Assembly (NCBI GenBank): GCA_029242795.1
Contig: JAQWTH010000003.1
Location: 1-37,512 of the forward strand
Origin: Candidatus Pelagibacterales bacterium
GTDB lineage: Bacteria; Pseudomonadota; Alphaproteobacteria; Pelagibacterales; AG-422-B15
Direction of reading: 5' to 3'
DNA length: 37,512 nucleotides
Part shown: in pieces, positions 25,884 through 33,523 of the stretch
Position numbering within the stretch: the first letter of the stretch is position 1
Layout of the letters: every line of letters starts with the position of its first letter
Position numbers and translations under genes: made by a program
Notes under the pieces: generated by a model
The model's database searches: none
What the model saw: the letters and a program-made list of their open reading frames with translations, nothing else
What the model was told of the DNA's origin: nothing

Positions 25884-26405
25884 ATGATTTTTAAGAAAAA
25901 AAAATTTCTTTTACATTTATTCATTATATTTTTACTTTTTTTTGGATTTAAATCTAATGGAGAAGAAGTTCAGAATACCATAGAAATTAAGAACCCTATT
26001 TTTACCACCAAAAGCATCGATGGAAGTCCTTATGAAATAAAAGCTGAAAAAGGGCTCCAAAGAGAAAATTTTTTAGATCTTTTTGTTATTGAGGCTAAAT
26101 TAAAAACTAATAGAAACATATGGATCTATTTAAATGCAGATAAGGGAATATTTAATCAATCTAGTGGTGAAATACTACTTGAGAGCAATATTAAAATGTA
26201 TACAGACACTGATGAAAAAATTTTTGCAGAACTAGCTACTGTAAATACAAATAGTAAAATAATTACTCTTAAGAAGAATGTAAAATATCAAGACTCTAAT
26301 ATCTTCATATCGGCGGATGAATCAATAATAAATGATGATTTTTCTAGTATCACATATTATGGAAATGTTAAGAGCAAGATTTTAAAAAATAAATCTTATG
26401 AATAA
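25884..26405 (+). CDS. lptC: LPS export system protein LptC
   Basis: A 173-residue protein with a basic N-terminus and one hydrophobic segment (about residues 8-23), followed by a periplasmic beta-jellyroll of OstA/LptC type: NPIFTTKSIDGSPYEIKAEKG, YLNADKGIF and GEILLESNIKMYT. LptC anchors the LptBFG transporter to the periplasmic LptA bridge that carries LPS to the outer membrane. Sequence conservation is low, as is normal for LptC, and the call is supported by the following lptA and lptB. It overlaps lptA by 8 bp and starts 2 bp after kpsF. Confidence 0.88.
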   Translation: MIFKKKKFLLHLFIIFLLFFGFKSNGEEVQNTIEIKNPIFTTKSIDGSPYEIKAEKGLQRENFLDLFVIEAKLKTNRNIWIYLNADKGIFNQSSGEILLESNIKMYTDTDEKIFAELATVNTNSKIITLKKNVKYQDSNIFISADESIINDDFSSITYYGNVKSKILKNKSYE

Positions 26406-26850
26406 ATTTATTCTATTTCTTTTTATCTTACTGATTTCAATTTTAAAAATTTCTAATGCGGATGAAATATTTATTGAATCTAAGGAATTACTTATTACTA
26501 ATGAGCCTTTGACTACAACGTTTATTGGAAATGTCTATGCTTTTGATGATGAAATAAAAATTTGGTCTGATAAAATATTAATCCTATATACAGAAACAGA
26601 AAATCAAATTGATCAAATTAAAAGTTTTGGTAACACCAAATTAGTCAGAAAAAATCAAGAAATTTTATCGGAAAACGTGACATATTTTGTAATAGATAAA
26701 AAAATTTACGCAAAAGGAAATATAATTTTAACTCAAGATGAAAATATTATGAAAGGCAATGAATTAAGTGTGGATTTAGTAAGGTCCACAAGTATAATGA
26801 AAAGCAATGAAAATAAAAAGGTGACGGTTAAAATTAATAACAATGAATGA
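26398..26850 (+). CDS. lptA: LPS transport periplasmic protein LptA
   Basis: A 150-residue protein with a clear signal peptide (MNKFILFLFILLISILKISNA, cleavage likely before DEIF) and an OstA-type beta-jellyroll: IESKELLITNEPLTTTFIGNVYAFDDEIKIWSDKILI and the repeated TxxGNV-like turns (KSFGNTKLV, KGNIILT). LptA polymerises between LptC and LptD to bridge the periplasm. It overlaps lptC and lptB by 8 bp each, so the three are probably translationally coupled. Confidence 0.88.
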   Translation: MNKFILFLFILLISILKISNADEIFIESKELLITNEPLTTTFIGNVYAFDDEIKIWSDKILILYTETENQIDQIKSFGNTKLVRKNQEILSENVTYFVIDKKIYAKGNIILTQDENIMKGNELSVDLVRSTSIMKSNENKKVTVKINNNE

Positions 26851-27604
26851 GCATATAAGTCAACCAGAACTTGCAACATCAAACACTGGTTTAAAAATAA
26901 AAAATATTAGAAAGTCTCTTTCAAAAAAACCTATTGTTCGCGATGTTTCAATTAATGTTGAACGTGGGAAGGCGATTGGTCTACTAGGGCAAAATGGTGC
27001 AGGTAAAACAACAACATTTTACATGACTATGGGATTGATTAACCCTGATGGTGGAGAAATATACTTAGATGATAACAATATTACTTCACTTCCAATGTAT
27101 AAGCGCGCTCGTCTCGGGCTTGGTTACTTACCTCAACAACCGAGTATTTTTAGAGGACTGTCTGTAGAAGACAATATTTTTTCAATACTTGAGACACAAA
27201 AAAGTAACTCAGACCAAATCAAGAATATTTTAGAAGAGCTTCTTACTGAGTTTTCTCTCACTCATCTGCGCAGAGCAATGCCTTATAATTTGAGTGGAGG
27301 AGAAAGAAGAAGAACTGAGATTGCAAGATGCCTAGCATCAAATCCAAAAATTATTTTAATGGATGAACCATTTGCAGGTGTCGATCCTATAGGGATTAAT
27401 GATATTAAAGAATTAATTAAACATCTAACTGATAGAAATATCGGTGTTCTTATAACAGACCACCAATCACGTGAAGTTTTAGATACTTGTGAGTATTCAT
27501 ACATAATGCATGCCGGTGAAATTATTTCAGAAGGAACTAGTGATCACATCATAGGTGATCAAGATGCCAGAAAATTCTATCTAGGTCAAAGCTTCAAAGT
27601 TTAA
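26843..27604 (+). CDS. lptB: LPS export ABC transporter ATP-binding protein LptB
   Basis: The cytoplasmic ATPase of the LPS exporter LptB2FG, 253 residues. Walker A is GQNGAGKTTT, the Q-loop lies in LGYLPQQPSIFRGL (typical LptB), the signature is LSGGERRRTEIAR, Walker B is IILMDEPFAGVDP, and the switch His is in LITDHQ. Partners LptF and LptG are not in this window. The stop TAA is directly followed by the 3' CCA of a tRNA gene on the other strand, leaving no spacer. The rpoN gene that often follows lptB in proteobacteria is not here. Confidence 0.97.
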   Translation: MNEHISQPELATSNTGLKIKNIRKSLSKKPIVRDVSINVERGKAIGLLGQNGAGKTTTFYMTMGLINPDGGEIYLDDNNITSLPMYKRARLGLGYLPQQPSIFRGLSVEDNIFSILETQKSNSDQIKNILEELLTEFSLTHLRRAMPYNLSGGERRRTEIARCLASNPKIILMDEPFAGVDPIGINDIKELIKHLTDRNIGVLITDHQSREVLDTCEYSYIMHAGEIISEGTSDHIIGDQDARKFYLGQSFKV

Positions 27605-27680
27605 TGGTGGAGCTAGTCGGGATCGAACCGACGACCTCATCACTGCCAGCGATGCGCTCTTCCAGCTGAGCTATAGCCCC
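27605..27680 (-). tRNA. tRNA-Ala (GGC)
   Basis: The minus strand folds into a standard 76-nt tRNA: acceptor GGGGCTA pairing with TAGCTCC (one G-U), D arm GCTC/GAGC, anticodon stem CATCG/TGATG around loop CTGGCAG with anticodon GGC, five-base variable region AGGTC, T arm GTCGG-TTCGATC-CCGAC, discriminator A, and an encoded CCA. Anticodon GGC reads GCC and GCU alanine codons. It sits 14 bp downstream of the TIGR02300 gene on the same strand and may be processed from that transcript. Confidence 0.97.
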
Positions 27681-27694
27681 AACTAAAAATTAAA

Positions 27695-28063
27695 TTATTT
27701 TTCTTCTAAAGATGCTTCGTCTTCATTACTTATATCAAGACCATCTAAATCAGGATCTATATCATTTACATCTGCATCATCTAAACTAATAGTATCTTCT
27801 TCGTCATCCATTGCAATTTCTGCATCCGCATCATCTTCAAGCATAGATTCTGAGGCATCACTTCCAATTAAGTTGTCATCAACAGTAGATTCTAAATCAT
27901 CTTCATAAACTTTTTTTGCCGCCGGACTGGTAACAGGAATAATTTCATTTTCAATGGAATGACCACAATTTGGACATGGAAGTGGATATTTTCTATTCAA
28001 GTCGTAAAATTTTGTTTCGCATTCTGGGCATACTATTTTTTTACCCCATTCAGGTTTAGACAT
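27695..28063 (-). CDS. TIGR02300 family protein (zinc ribbon with acidic tail)
   Basis: A 122-residue protein with an N-terminal zinc ribbon of four cysteines (C12, C15, C30, C33) around the diagnostic FYDLN segment, then a long Asp/Glu-rich, low-complexity tail. This matches the alphaproteobacterial TIGR02300 ('FYDLN acid') family, whose function is unknown. The start is the ATG at 28063 (MSKPEWGKK). An in-frame ORF extends 31 codons further upstream, but that part is not family-like and would cross the aroA promoter and start. The order tRNA-Ala, TIGR02300, divergent aroA is a common alphaproteobacterial arrangement. Confidence 0.9.
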   Translation of the reverse strand: MSKPEWGKKIVCPECETKFYDLNRKYPLPCPNCGHSIENEIIPVTSPAAKKVYEDDLESTVDDNLIGSDASESMLEDDADAEIAMDDEEDTISLDDADVNDIDPDLDGLDISNEDEASLEEK

Positions 28064-28085
28064 TTGATGACTTTCTATATAATAG

Positions 28086-28115
28086 TTGGTTATGAATATG
28101 GTGATATTGTATAAT
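28086..28115 (+). promoter_or_regulatory. Probable promoter of aroA-cmk-rpsA
   Basis: -35 TTGGTT (28086-28091), 18-bp spacer, perfect -10 TATAAT (28110-28115). Initiation near 28122 would leave a leader of about 23 nt before the aroA TTG start. It is in the 81-bp spacer shared with the divergent TIGR02300 gene. Confidence 0.5.
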
Positions 28116-28144
28116 ATAATTAAAACATACCTCAAGAAATAAAA

Positions 28145-29455
28145 TTGAAAAAACAAACAAAATATAAGCTAAAGGGCTCACTACAAATATCAGGCGATAA
28201 GTCAATATCACATAGATCACTTATTTTATCATCTATGGCTCTTGGAGAGGCAAAAATTAGTAACCTTTTAGAGTCAGAAGATACTCTCAGTACAATAAAA
28301 ATACTTAGAGCCCTGAGCATTCAGATAAAGAAAGTTAAAGAGGATTGGGTCGTGATTGGGAATGGTACAAACGGATACATTCAACCGTCTGAGGCACTCG
28401 ATTGTGGAAATTCAGGAACAACTGCAAGACTAATGCTTGGGGCCGTTAGTACAAATCCAATTTTCTGTACTTTTATTGGAGACAAATCTCTAAGTAAAAG
28501 ACCTATGACAAGAGTTACAAATTTTCTAAATACAATTGGCGCTGAAACTGTATTAACAAATAAAGATTATTTTCCGATGACAATTAATGGTGCGGAAGAC
28601 CCGTTGCCACTTCATCACAAAATTACAAAAGCGTCGGCACAAATCAAAACAGCATTAATACTTGCTGCTTTAAATATAATGGGTAGAACATCAATAATAG
28701 AAACTAGAAAAACTAGAGATCATACTGAAATCTTATTAAAGTATTTAAAAGTAAAGTTTAGAGTAATTAAGCAAAAAGATAGTACTACTAAACTAGTATT
28801 TAATGGACCGTATGAGATCGAGGCAAAAAATATTTTTGTTGCTGGAGATCCTTCCTCTGCAGCATTTTTCATTGTTGCTGCACTTATAGTTCCAAATTCA
28901 AACATTATTTTGAAAAATGTTTGCTTAAATAAAACAAGAATAGAGTACATCAGTATTCTAAAAAAAATGGGTGCTAAGATAAAAGTTACAAAAGGAAAAA
29001 CAAGAGCAGGAGAATTAATTGGTTCAATTCAAGTTGAGTATAGTAAATTGAAAGCTATCAATATTCCAAAAAAACTATCCCCATATTTAATCGATGAATA
29101 TCCAATACTTTCAATTGCTGCATCAGTTGCAAAAGGAACAACGAAAATGAATGGACTTGAAGAATTAAGATATAAAGAAAGTGATCGTATAAAAAGTATT
29201 CACGAAAATCTTAAAAAGCTAAAAATTAATTGTTCAGTAAAAAAAGATGATGTCTCTATAACTGGCTCTGCAATTGATCCAAATGGTGGAGTAAAGATAA
29301 AAACTTTTGGGGATCATCGCATTGCAATGTCTTTTAAAGTCATAGATTTAATATGTGATAAACAATTAAGCTTTGATGACCTTGAATGTATTAATATAAG
29401 TTACCCAGATTTCAATAAACATTTAGATTCTATAAAAGTAGAAAATGGTTTGTAG
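28145..29455 (+). CDS. aroA: 3-phosphoshikimate 1-carboxyvinyltransferase (EPSP synthase), class II-like
   Basis: Transfers enolpyruvyl from PEP to shikimate-3-phosphate, the sixth step to chorismate. The 436-residue protein has two-domain EPSPS motifs: GDKSISHR (17-24), CGNSGTTARLMLG, SKRPMTRV, YKESDRIKSI and GDHRIAMSF. It also carries the four patterns used to define glyphosate-insensitive class II enzymes: GDKS, S164-A-Q-I-K168, R191-D-H-T-E195 and N262-K-T-R265. The start is TTG; no ATG or GTG precedes the conserved N-terminus in frame. Its 3' end overlaps cmk by 11 bp. It is probably transcribed from the TATAAT promoter just upstream. Confidence 0.95.
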   Translation: MKKQTKYKLKGSLQISGDKSISHRSLILSSMALGEAKISNLLESEDTLSTIKILRALSIQIKKVKEDWVVIGNGTNGYIQPSEALDCGNSGTTARLMLGAVSTNPIFCTFIGDKSLSKRPMTRVTNFLNTIGAETVLTNKDYFPMTINGAEDPLPLHHKITKASAQIKTALILAALNIMGRTSIIETRKTRDHTEILLKYLKVKFRVIKQKDSTTKLVFNGPYEIEAKNIFVAGDPSSAAFFIVAALIVPNSNIILKNVCLNKTRIEYISILKKMGAKIKVTKGKTRAGELIGSIQVEYSKLKAINIPKKLSPYLIDEYPILSIAASVAKGTTKMNGLEELRYKESDRIKSIHENLKKLKINCSVKKDDVSITGSAIDPNGGVKIKTFGDHRIAMSFKVIDLICDKQLSFDDLECINISYPDFNKHLDSIKVENGL

Positions 29456-30086
29456 TATAATTGCAATAGATGGTCCTGCTGGCGTAGGCAAGACAACAAT
29501 TGCAAAAAAATTATCTAAAAAGATGAATGCCCCTGTTTTGTTTAGTGGTCAACTTTATCGAGCTGTAGCTTATGAAATGATTAAGAATAAAATAAACGCA
29601 TCCCAAGAAAATAAGATTATCCAGATTGCTAAAAAATTAGATATGAACATTTACAGTGAAAGAGTTCTTTACACATCAAAAATAGATTTAATATCATCAA
29701 AAATTTCATCAAATAAATTACTCAGAAAAGCTCTTATAAACTATCAAAGAAGATTTCCAAAAATTCAAAAAAAAAAAATTAAGCATGTAATTATTGAAGG
29801 AAGAGATATTGGAACTGTCATTTTTCCAAGGGCTAAAGTGAAGTTTTTTATGTGGGCATCATCAAAAATAAGGGCAAAAAGAAGATATGATCAGATCAAA
29901 AAAACAAGTAAAAAAGCCAAATTATTATCAATTCACAAAGAAATTGATAGACGTGATCTAAGAGATATGACTAGGAAGGTTGCTCCGATGATACCAGCTG
30001 CAGATTCCTACTTGATTGACAATACTAATTACGATATACCCCAGACGTTTAATGCAATACTTAAGATATTAAACGAAAAGAATTAA
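29445..30086 (+). CDS. cmk: Cytidylate kinase
   Basis: Phosphorylates CMP and dCMP to the diphosphates. The 213 residues begin with IAIDGPAGVGKTTIAKKL (Walker A) and FSGQLYRAVAYEM (the usual DTGALYRA variant). IEGRDIGTVIFPRAKVKFFMWAS and DRRDLRDMTRKVAPMIPAADSYLID follow, all typical of bacterial Cmk. The gene is unusually Lys-rich and contains a run of 12 A (29767-29778) inside codons for Gln-Lys-Lys-Lys-Ile. It overlaps aroA by 11 bp. rpsA follows after 8 bp, the conserved aroA-cmk-rpsA order. Confidence 0.95.
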   Translation: MVCSIIAIDGPAGVGKTTIAKKLSKKMNAPVLFSGQLYRAVAYEMIKNKINASQENKIIQIAKKLDMNIYSERVLYTSKIDLISSKISSNKLLRKALINYQRRFPKIQKKKIKHVIIEGRDIGTVIFPRAKVKFFMWASSKIRAKRRYDQIKKTSKKAKLLSIHKEIDRRDLRDMTRKVAPMIPAADSYLIDNTNYDIPQTFNAILKILNEKN

Positions 30087-30094
30087 AACTATTT

Positions 30095-31801
30095 ATGAAT
30101 CAAACTGCTGACACAAACCCTAGTTCATCCGAATTTGACCAGCTCCTATCTGAATCTCTCTCATCATCAAATCTTAAAGAAGGATCCATAATCAAGGGTA
30201 TCATCTCTGAAATTGAAGATGACGCAGTTGTGGTCGATGTAGGTGGAAAAACAGAAGGCCGTATTCCCAAAAGAGAATTTATTTTTTTAAAAGATAAAAA
30301 AGAACTTGAAGTTGGCGATGAGATCGATGTTTATTTAGATAAAATTGAAAATCATAATGGAGAATGTATTCTCTCTAGAAGTAAAGCTAAGAATAGAGAA
30401 ATTTGGGGTGAGATTGAAAAATCGTTTGAAGCAGGAGAACTCGTAGAAGGTGTTATTACAGGGAAAGTTAAAGGTGGATTATCATGTGAAATTGGTATTA
30501 CCGCATTCCTACCTGGCTCACAAATAGATACTCGACCAGTTAGAGATATTTCACACCTTCTAAACGTACCTCAAAAATTTAAAATCCTTAAAATGGATGC
30601 TAAGCGCAATAATATCGTAGTTAGCAGACGAAGCGTCCTAGAAGAACTACATAAAGAAACTCGTGAAGAACGTTTCTCTCAAATGGCTCTTGGAGATGTT
30701 GTCGATGGTATAGTAAAAGCTATAACTGATTACGGCGCATTCATCGACCTAGGTGGCTATGATTCACTATTGCATAGCTCTGATATTACATACAAAAGAA
30801 TTGGTCACCCAAGTGAAGTATTAAAAATTAGTCAGCAAGTTAAAGTGAAGATTATTAAAGTTGACCCTGAGAAAAACCGTGTATCAGTTGGTATGAAGCA
30901 ACTTGAGAGTGATCCTTGGGAAACAGTTAAAGACCAATTTAAAGTTGATGATCAAGTAACAGGAATTGTGACTAACGTAACAGATTATGGAATTTTCATT
31001 GAAATTCAGAATGGCGTTGAAGGTCTTTGCCATAAAGACATGTTAACATGGAGCCAAAAGCAAAATTCAAAGCCTGGAAACTTATTTGCTCGTTCTCAAT
31101 CAGTAGAATGTAAAATTCTTGAAATAGATTATGAGAAAAAGAGATTAAGTTTAGGAATTAAACAATTAACTAATAATCCATGGATTAAGTTTAATGAAGC
31201 TAATCCAATTGGTACGATTGTTGATACTGAAATCACAGCTATTAAAGATGGAATTATTTTCTGTGGCCTCGAAGATGAAATTGATGGAGCTATTTTTGCA
31301 AAGGATCTTTCTTGGGAACTATCTGGAAATGATGCAAAAGAAGAAGTTAAAAAATATAATGTTGGCGACAAAATAAAAGCTAAAATCATCTCAAATGAAA
31401 ATGAAAAAGTTGCATTATCAATACGTGAGCTTGATGGCAACCCATTTGACGAACTAAAAGATAAGAAAAAAGGTGACATTGTAACTTGTACTGTAACTGA
31501 TACGGACTCTTATGGAGTTAAAGTTGCTATTGGTGAAAATGGTCCGAAGGCAGTAATTAAAAAGAACGATCTTGCTATTCAAAAGGGCGATGCTCGTCCA
31601 GAGCGTTGGGCTAAAAATGATAAGCTTGATGCAATGATAACACAAATAGATGCATCAAGTTTGAAAATTGCTCTATCAATAAGGGCTCTAGAAGAACAAA
31701 ATGAAGCTGAAGCTATGGAAAAATATGGAAGTAAAGATTCAGGCGCATCTCTGGGAGATATTCTTGGAAAAGCGATCAGCGACAAGAAATCTGAAGAATA
31801 A
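30095..31801 (+). CDS. rpsA: 30S ribosomal protein S1
   Basis: RNA-binding ribosomal protein that helps unfold and load mRNA, especially those with weak Shine-Dalgarno sites. The 568 residues hold six S1 domains at about 26-90, 112-175, 198-265, 285-350, 370-440 and 460-530. The third ([32 protein letters not shown]) and fourth ([17 protein letters not shown]) are the best-conserved RNA-binding repeats. The short acidic C-terminus is normal for Alphaproteobacteria. Codon use is less AT-extreme than in its neighbours, as expected for a highly expressed gene. ihfB follows after a 53-bp spacer with its own promoter. Confidence 0.98.
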   Translation: MNQTADTNPSSSEFDQLLSESLSSSNLKEGSIIKGIISEIEDDAVVVDVGGKTEGRIPKREFIFLKDKKELEVGDEIDVYLDKIENHNGECILSRSKAKNREIWGEIEKSFEAGELVEGVITGKVKGGLSCEIGITAFLPGSQIDTRPVRDISHLLNVPQKFKILKMDAKRNNIVVSRRSVLEELHKETREERFSQMALGDVVDGIVKAITDYGAFIDLGGYDSLLHSSDITYKRIGHPSEVLKISQQVKVKIIKVDPEKNRVSVGMKQLESDPWETVKDQFKVDDQVTGIVTNVTDYGIFIEIQNGVEGLCHKDMLTWSQKQNSKPGNLFARSQSVECKILEIDYEKKRLSLGIKQLTNNPWIKFNEANPIGTIVDTEITAIKDGIIFCGLEDEIDGAIFAKDLSWELSGNDAKEEVKKYNVGDKIKAKIISNENEKVALSIRELDGNPFDELKDKKKGDIVTCTVTDTDSYGVKVAIGENGPKAVIKKNDLAIQKGDARPERWAKNDKLDAMITQIDASSLKIALSIRALEEQNEAEAMEKYGSKDSGASLGDILGKAISDKKSEE

Positions 31802-31819
31802 AATCAGTTAAATCATATA

Positions 31820-31848
31820 TTTACATTAAATTTTATTATGCCTATAAT
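31820..31848 (+). promoter_or_regulatory. Probable ihfB promoter
   Basis: -35 TTTACA (31820-31825), exact 17-bp spacer, perfect -10 TATAAT (31843-31848). A start 7 bp after the -10 falls at 31855, the A of the ihfB start codon, so the mRNA would be leaderless. The -10 lies inside the palindrome at 31838-31856. Confidence 0.65.
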
Positions 31849-31856
31849 TTAGGCAT
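31838..31856. promoter_or_regulatory. Palindrome over the -10 box and start codon of ihfB
   Basis: Inverted repeat ATGCCTA-N5-TAGGCAT, 7-bp perfect arms. It covers the -10 box TATAAT and ends on the first two bases of the ATG. If transcription starts at the ATG, the left arm is not transcribed, so this would act as a DNA operator rather than an RNA hairpin. If transcription comes from rpsA, the RNA hairpin would hide the start codon instead. The regulator is unknown. Confidence 0.5.
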
Positions 31857-32175
31857 GAGTTTAATAAAATCACAATTAATCCAAAACATTACAGAAGCAA
31901 ATCCTCATTTATTCGTGAGAGATGTCGAACGTATTGTAAATACAATATTTAATGAGATCACGAACTCATTAGCTGAAGGTAAACGAGTTGAGCTCAGGGG
32001 TTTTGGAGCTTTTAGTGTTCAACATAGAAAATCTAGAGTTGGCCGTAATCCAAGAACGGGGGCGGCAGTAGAAGTTGAGGAAAAATTTATTCCTCGATTT
32101 AAGACTGGAAAAGAATTGCGAGTAAAATTGAATTCTAAAAATAATGCATCACAACCTGAACAAAACGAAGAATAA
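31855..32175 (+). CDS. ihfB: Integration host factor subunit beta
   Basis: DNA-bending nucleoid protein that forms a heterodimer with IhfA. The 106 residues match the HU/IHF family: [19 protein letters not shown], then [25 protein letters not shown] (the beta-ribbon arm with the RNPRTG tip and intercalating Pro) and [13 protein letters not shown]. The arm sequence and the downstream-of-rpsA position identify beta rather than HU. It has a short acidic C-terminal tail. There is no room for a Shine-Dalgarno site if transcription begins at the predicted promoter. Confidence 0.96.
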   Translation: MSLIKSQLIQNITEANPHLFVRDVERIVNTIFNEITNSLAEGKRVELRGFGAFSVQHRKSRVGRNPRTGAAVEVEEKFIPRFKTGKELRVKLNSKNNASQPEQNEE

Positions 32176-32199
32176 CCAAGTCTTCTCACTAGATAAATT

Positions 32200-32889
32200 T
32201 TGACCAATAATCCTATTTTCTGTGCAATCGACACAAGCGATATCGATAAAGCTAAAGAGCTGGCAATCAATATTAAACCATATGTTGGTGGAATAAAGCT
32301 TGGCTTAGAATTTTTTACTTCATGTGGAATATCAGGCATTAAACAAATAGAGGATTTAGGCTTACCACTTTTTATTGATTTAAAATTCTATGATATTCCA
32401 AATACTGTAACCTCAGCTCTAAAAAATATTTTAGAAATTAATCCAATGTTCACAACGATACATTGTACTGGTGGAAGAAAAATGATGACTGAATGTATGA
32501 ACTTAAAAAAAGAGATGAACAGTACAACAAACATTATTGGTGTCACCATGTTAACGAGCTTTGACGATCAAGAAATTAATGAGATTGGATTTAGAGACTC
32601 TATCCCAGACTCAATAAACAAACTTGCGGGACTAGCTAATGATTGTGGTCTGGATGGATTAGTCTGTAGTCCACTTGAAGCAAAAAAGATTAAAAGTGAT
32701 TTTCCTCAGCTTAAATTAATTGTACCTGGAATCCGAAGATCTTCGGATGAAACCAATGATCAAAAAAGAACATTGTCCACAAATGAAGCAGTCATTAATG
32801 GCGCAGATATTTTAGTTATTGGTAGACCAATAACCGAGTCTACTGATCCAGTAAAAGCAGCTGAAGAATTATCAAATGAAATTCAATGA
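32200..32889 (+). CDS. pyrF: Orotidine 5'-phosphate decarboxylase
   Basis: Decarboxylates OMP to UMP, the last step of pyrimidine synthesis. The 229-residue TIM barrel starts MTNNPIFCAIDTSD, with the substrate-binding Asp in CAIDTS and the Lys in GGIKLGLEFF. The catalytic DxK is in FIDLKFYDIPNTV (D, K and following D). LIVPGIRRSSDETNDQ and GADILVIGRPITES form the phosphate-binding end. The start is TTG at 32200; no ATG or GTG lies before the conserved part. It overlaps trpF by 4 bp (ATGA). pyrF sitting at the head of trpFBA suggests cotranscription. Confidence 0.95.
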   Translation: MTNNPIFCAIDTSDIDKAKELAINIKPYVGGIKLGLEFFTSCGISGIKQIEDLGLPLFIDLKFYDIPNTVTSALKNILEINPMFTTIHCTGGRKMMTECMNLKKEMNSTTNIIGVTMLTSFDDQEINEIGFRDSIPDSINKLAGLANDCGLDGLVCSPLEAKKIKSDFPQLKLIVPGIRRSSDETNDQKRTLSTNEAVINGADILVIGRPITESTDPVKAAEELSNEIQ

Positions 32890-33521
32890 CAAATTCTTAT
32901 GTCAAGATTTGTGGCATAACCACTATTACCGATGCAAATTTTGCAATAAGTTATGGTGCTGATTACTTAGGGTTTATTTTCTATCCTAAATCCAAGCGTT
33001 ATATTTCTTATGATAACTGCAAAGAAATAATAGATGTTATAAAAGACAAGATTCAAACTGTTGCAGTGACCGTAGATCCTTCAGATAACGATATTTTAGA
33101 AATTAATAAATTGGGTGTTGATTATATTCAGCTCCATGGAAGTGAAACAGTTGAGCGCATCACTGAAATCAAAACTAGATGTACCTCTTCAATAATCAAG
33201 GCATTTGGAATAAATACTATTGATGATTTAGAGCAAACAACTAATTATCGTGACTTATCAGAATTTTTTTTGTTTGATTACAAACCCAGTTCATCTGAAA
33301 TGCCAGGAGGTAATGCTAAGCAATTTGATTGGTCAATCATTGATAAATCTCTAGTTAACAAGCAATTCTTCCTATCTGGTGGGTTAACTTTGGACAATAT
33401 TGAAAATGCTGTAAATACAGGAATTACTAATTTTTTTGACGTTTCAAGTGGAGTTGAATCAAATCCTGGAGTAAAAGATACTGAAAAATTAAAGAAATTT
33501 ATAAATTTAATTAAGCATTAG
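32886..33521 (+). CDS. trpF: Phosphoribosylanthranilate isomerase
   Basis: Amadori rearrangement of phosphoribosylanthranilate to CdRP in tryptophan synthesis. The 211-residue barrel has all key parts: the general base Cys in KICGIT (residue 9), PKSKRYI (phosphate Arg), IQLHG, the general acid Asp in LFDYKPS, PGGNAKQFDW, FLSGGLTLDN and FFDVSSGVESNPGVKD. These look canonical, in contrast to the two genes after it. It overlaps pyrF by 4 bp, and the trpB-like ATG follows its stop after 2 bp. Confidence 0.95.
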   Translation: MTNSYVKICGITTITDANFAISYGADYLGFIFYPKSKRYISYDNCKEIIDVIKDKIQTVAVTVDPSDNDILEINKLGVDYIQLHGSETVERITEIKTRCTSSIIKAFGINTIDDLEQTTNYRDLSEFFLFDYKPSSSEMPGGNAKQFDWSIIDKSLVNKQFFLSGGLTLDNIENAVNTGITNFFDVSSGVESNPGVKDTEKLKKFINLIKH

Positions 33522-33523
33522 AT

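Noticed and set aside
28064-28156. 31-codon hydrophobic N-terminal extension of the TIGR02300 gene
   Set aside because: The family begins at MSKPEWGKK. The extension would cover the divergent aroA promoter and start codon and has the composition of random AT-rich DNA.
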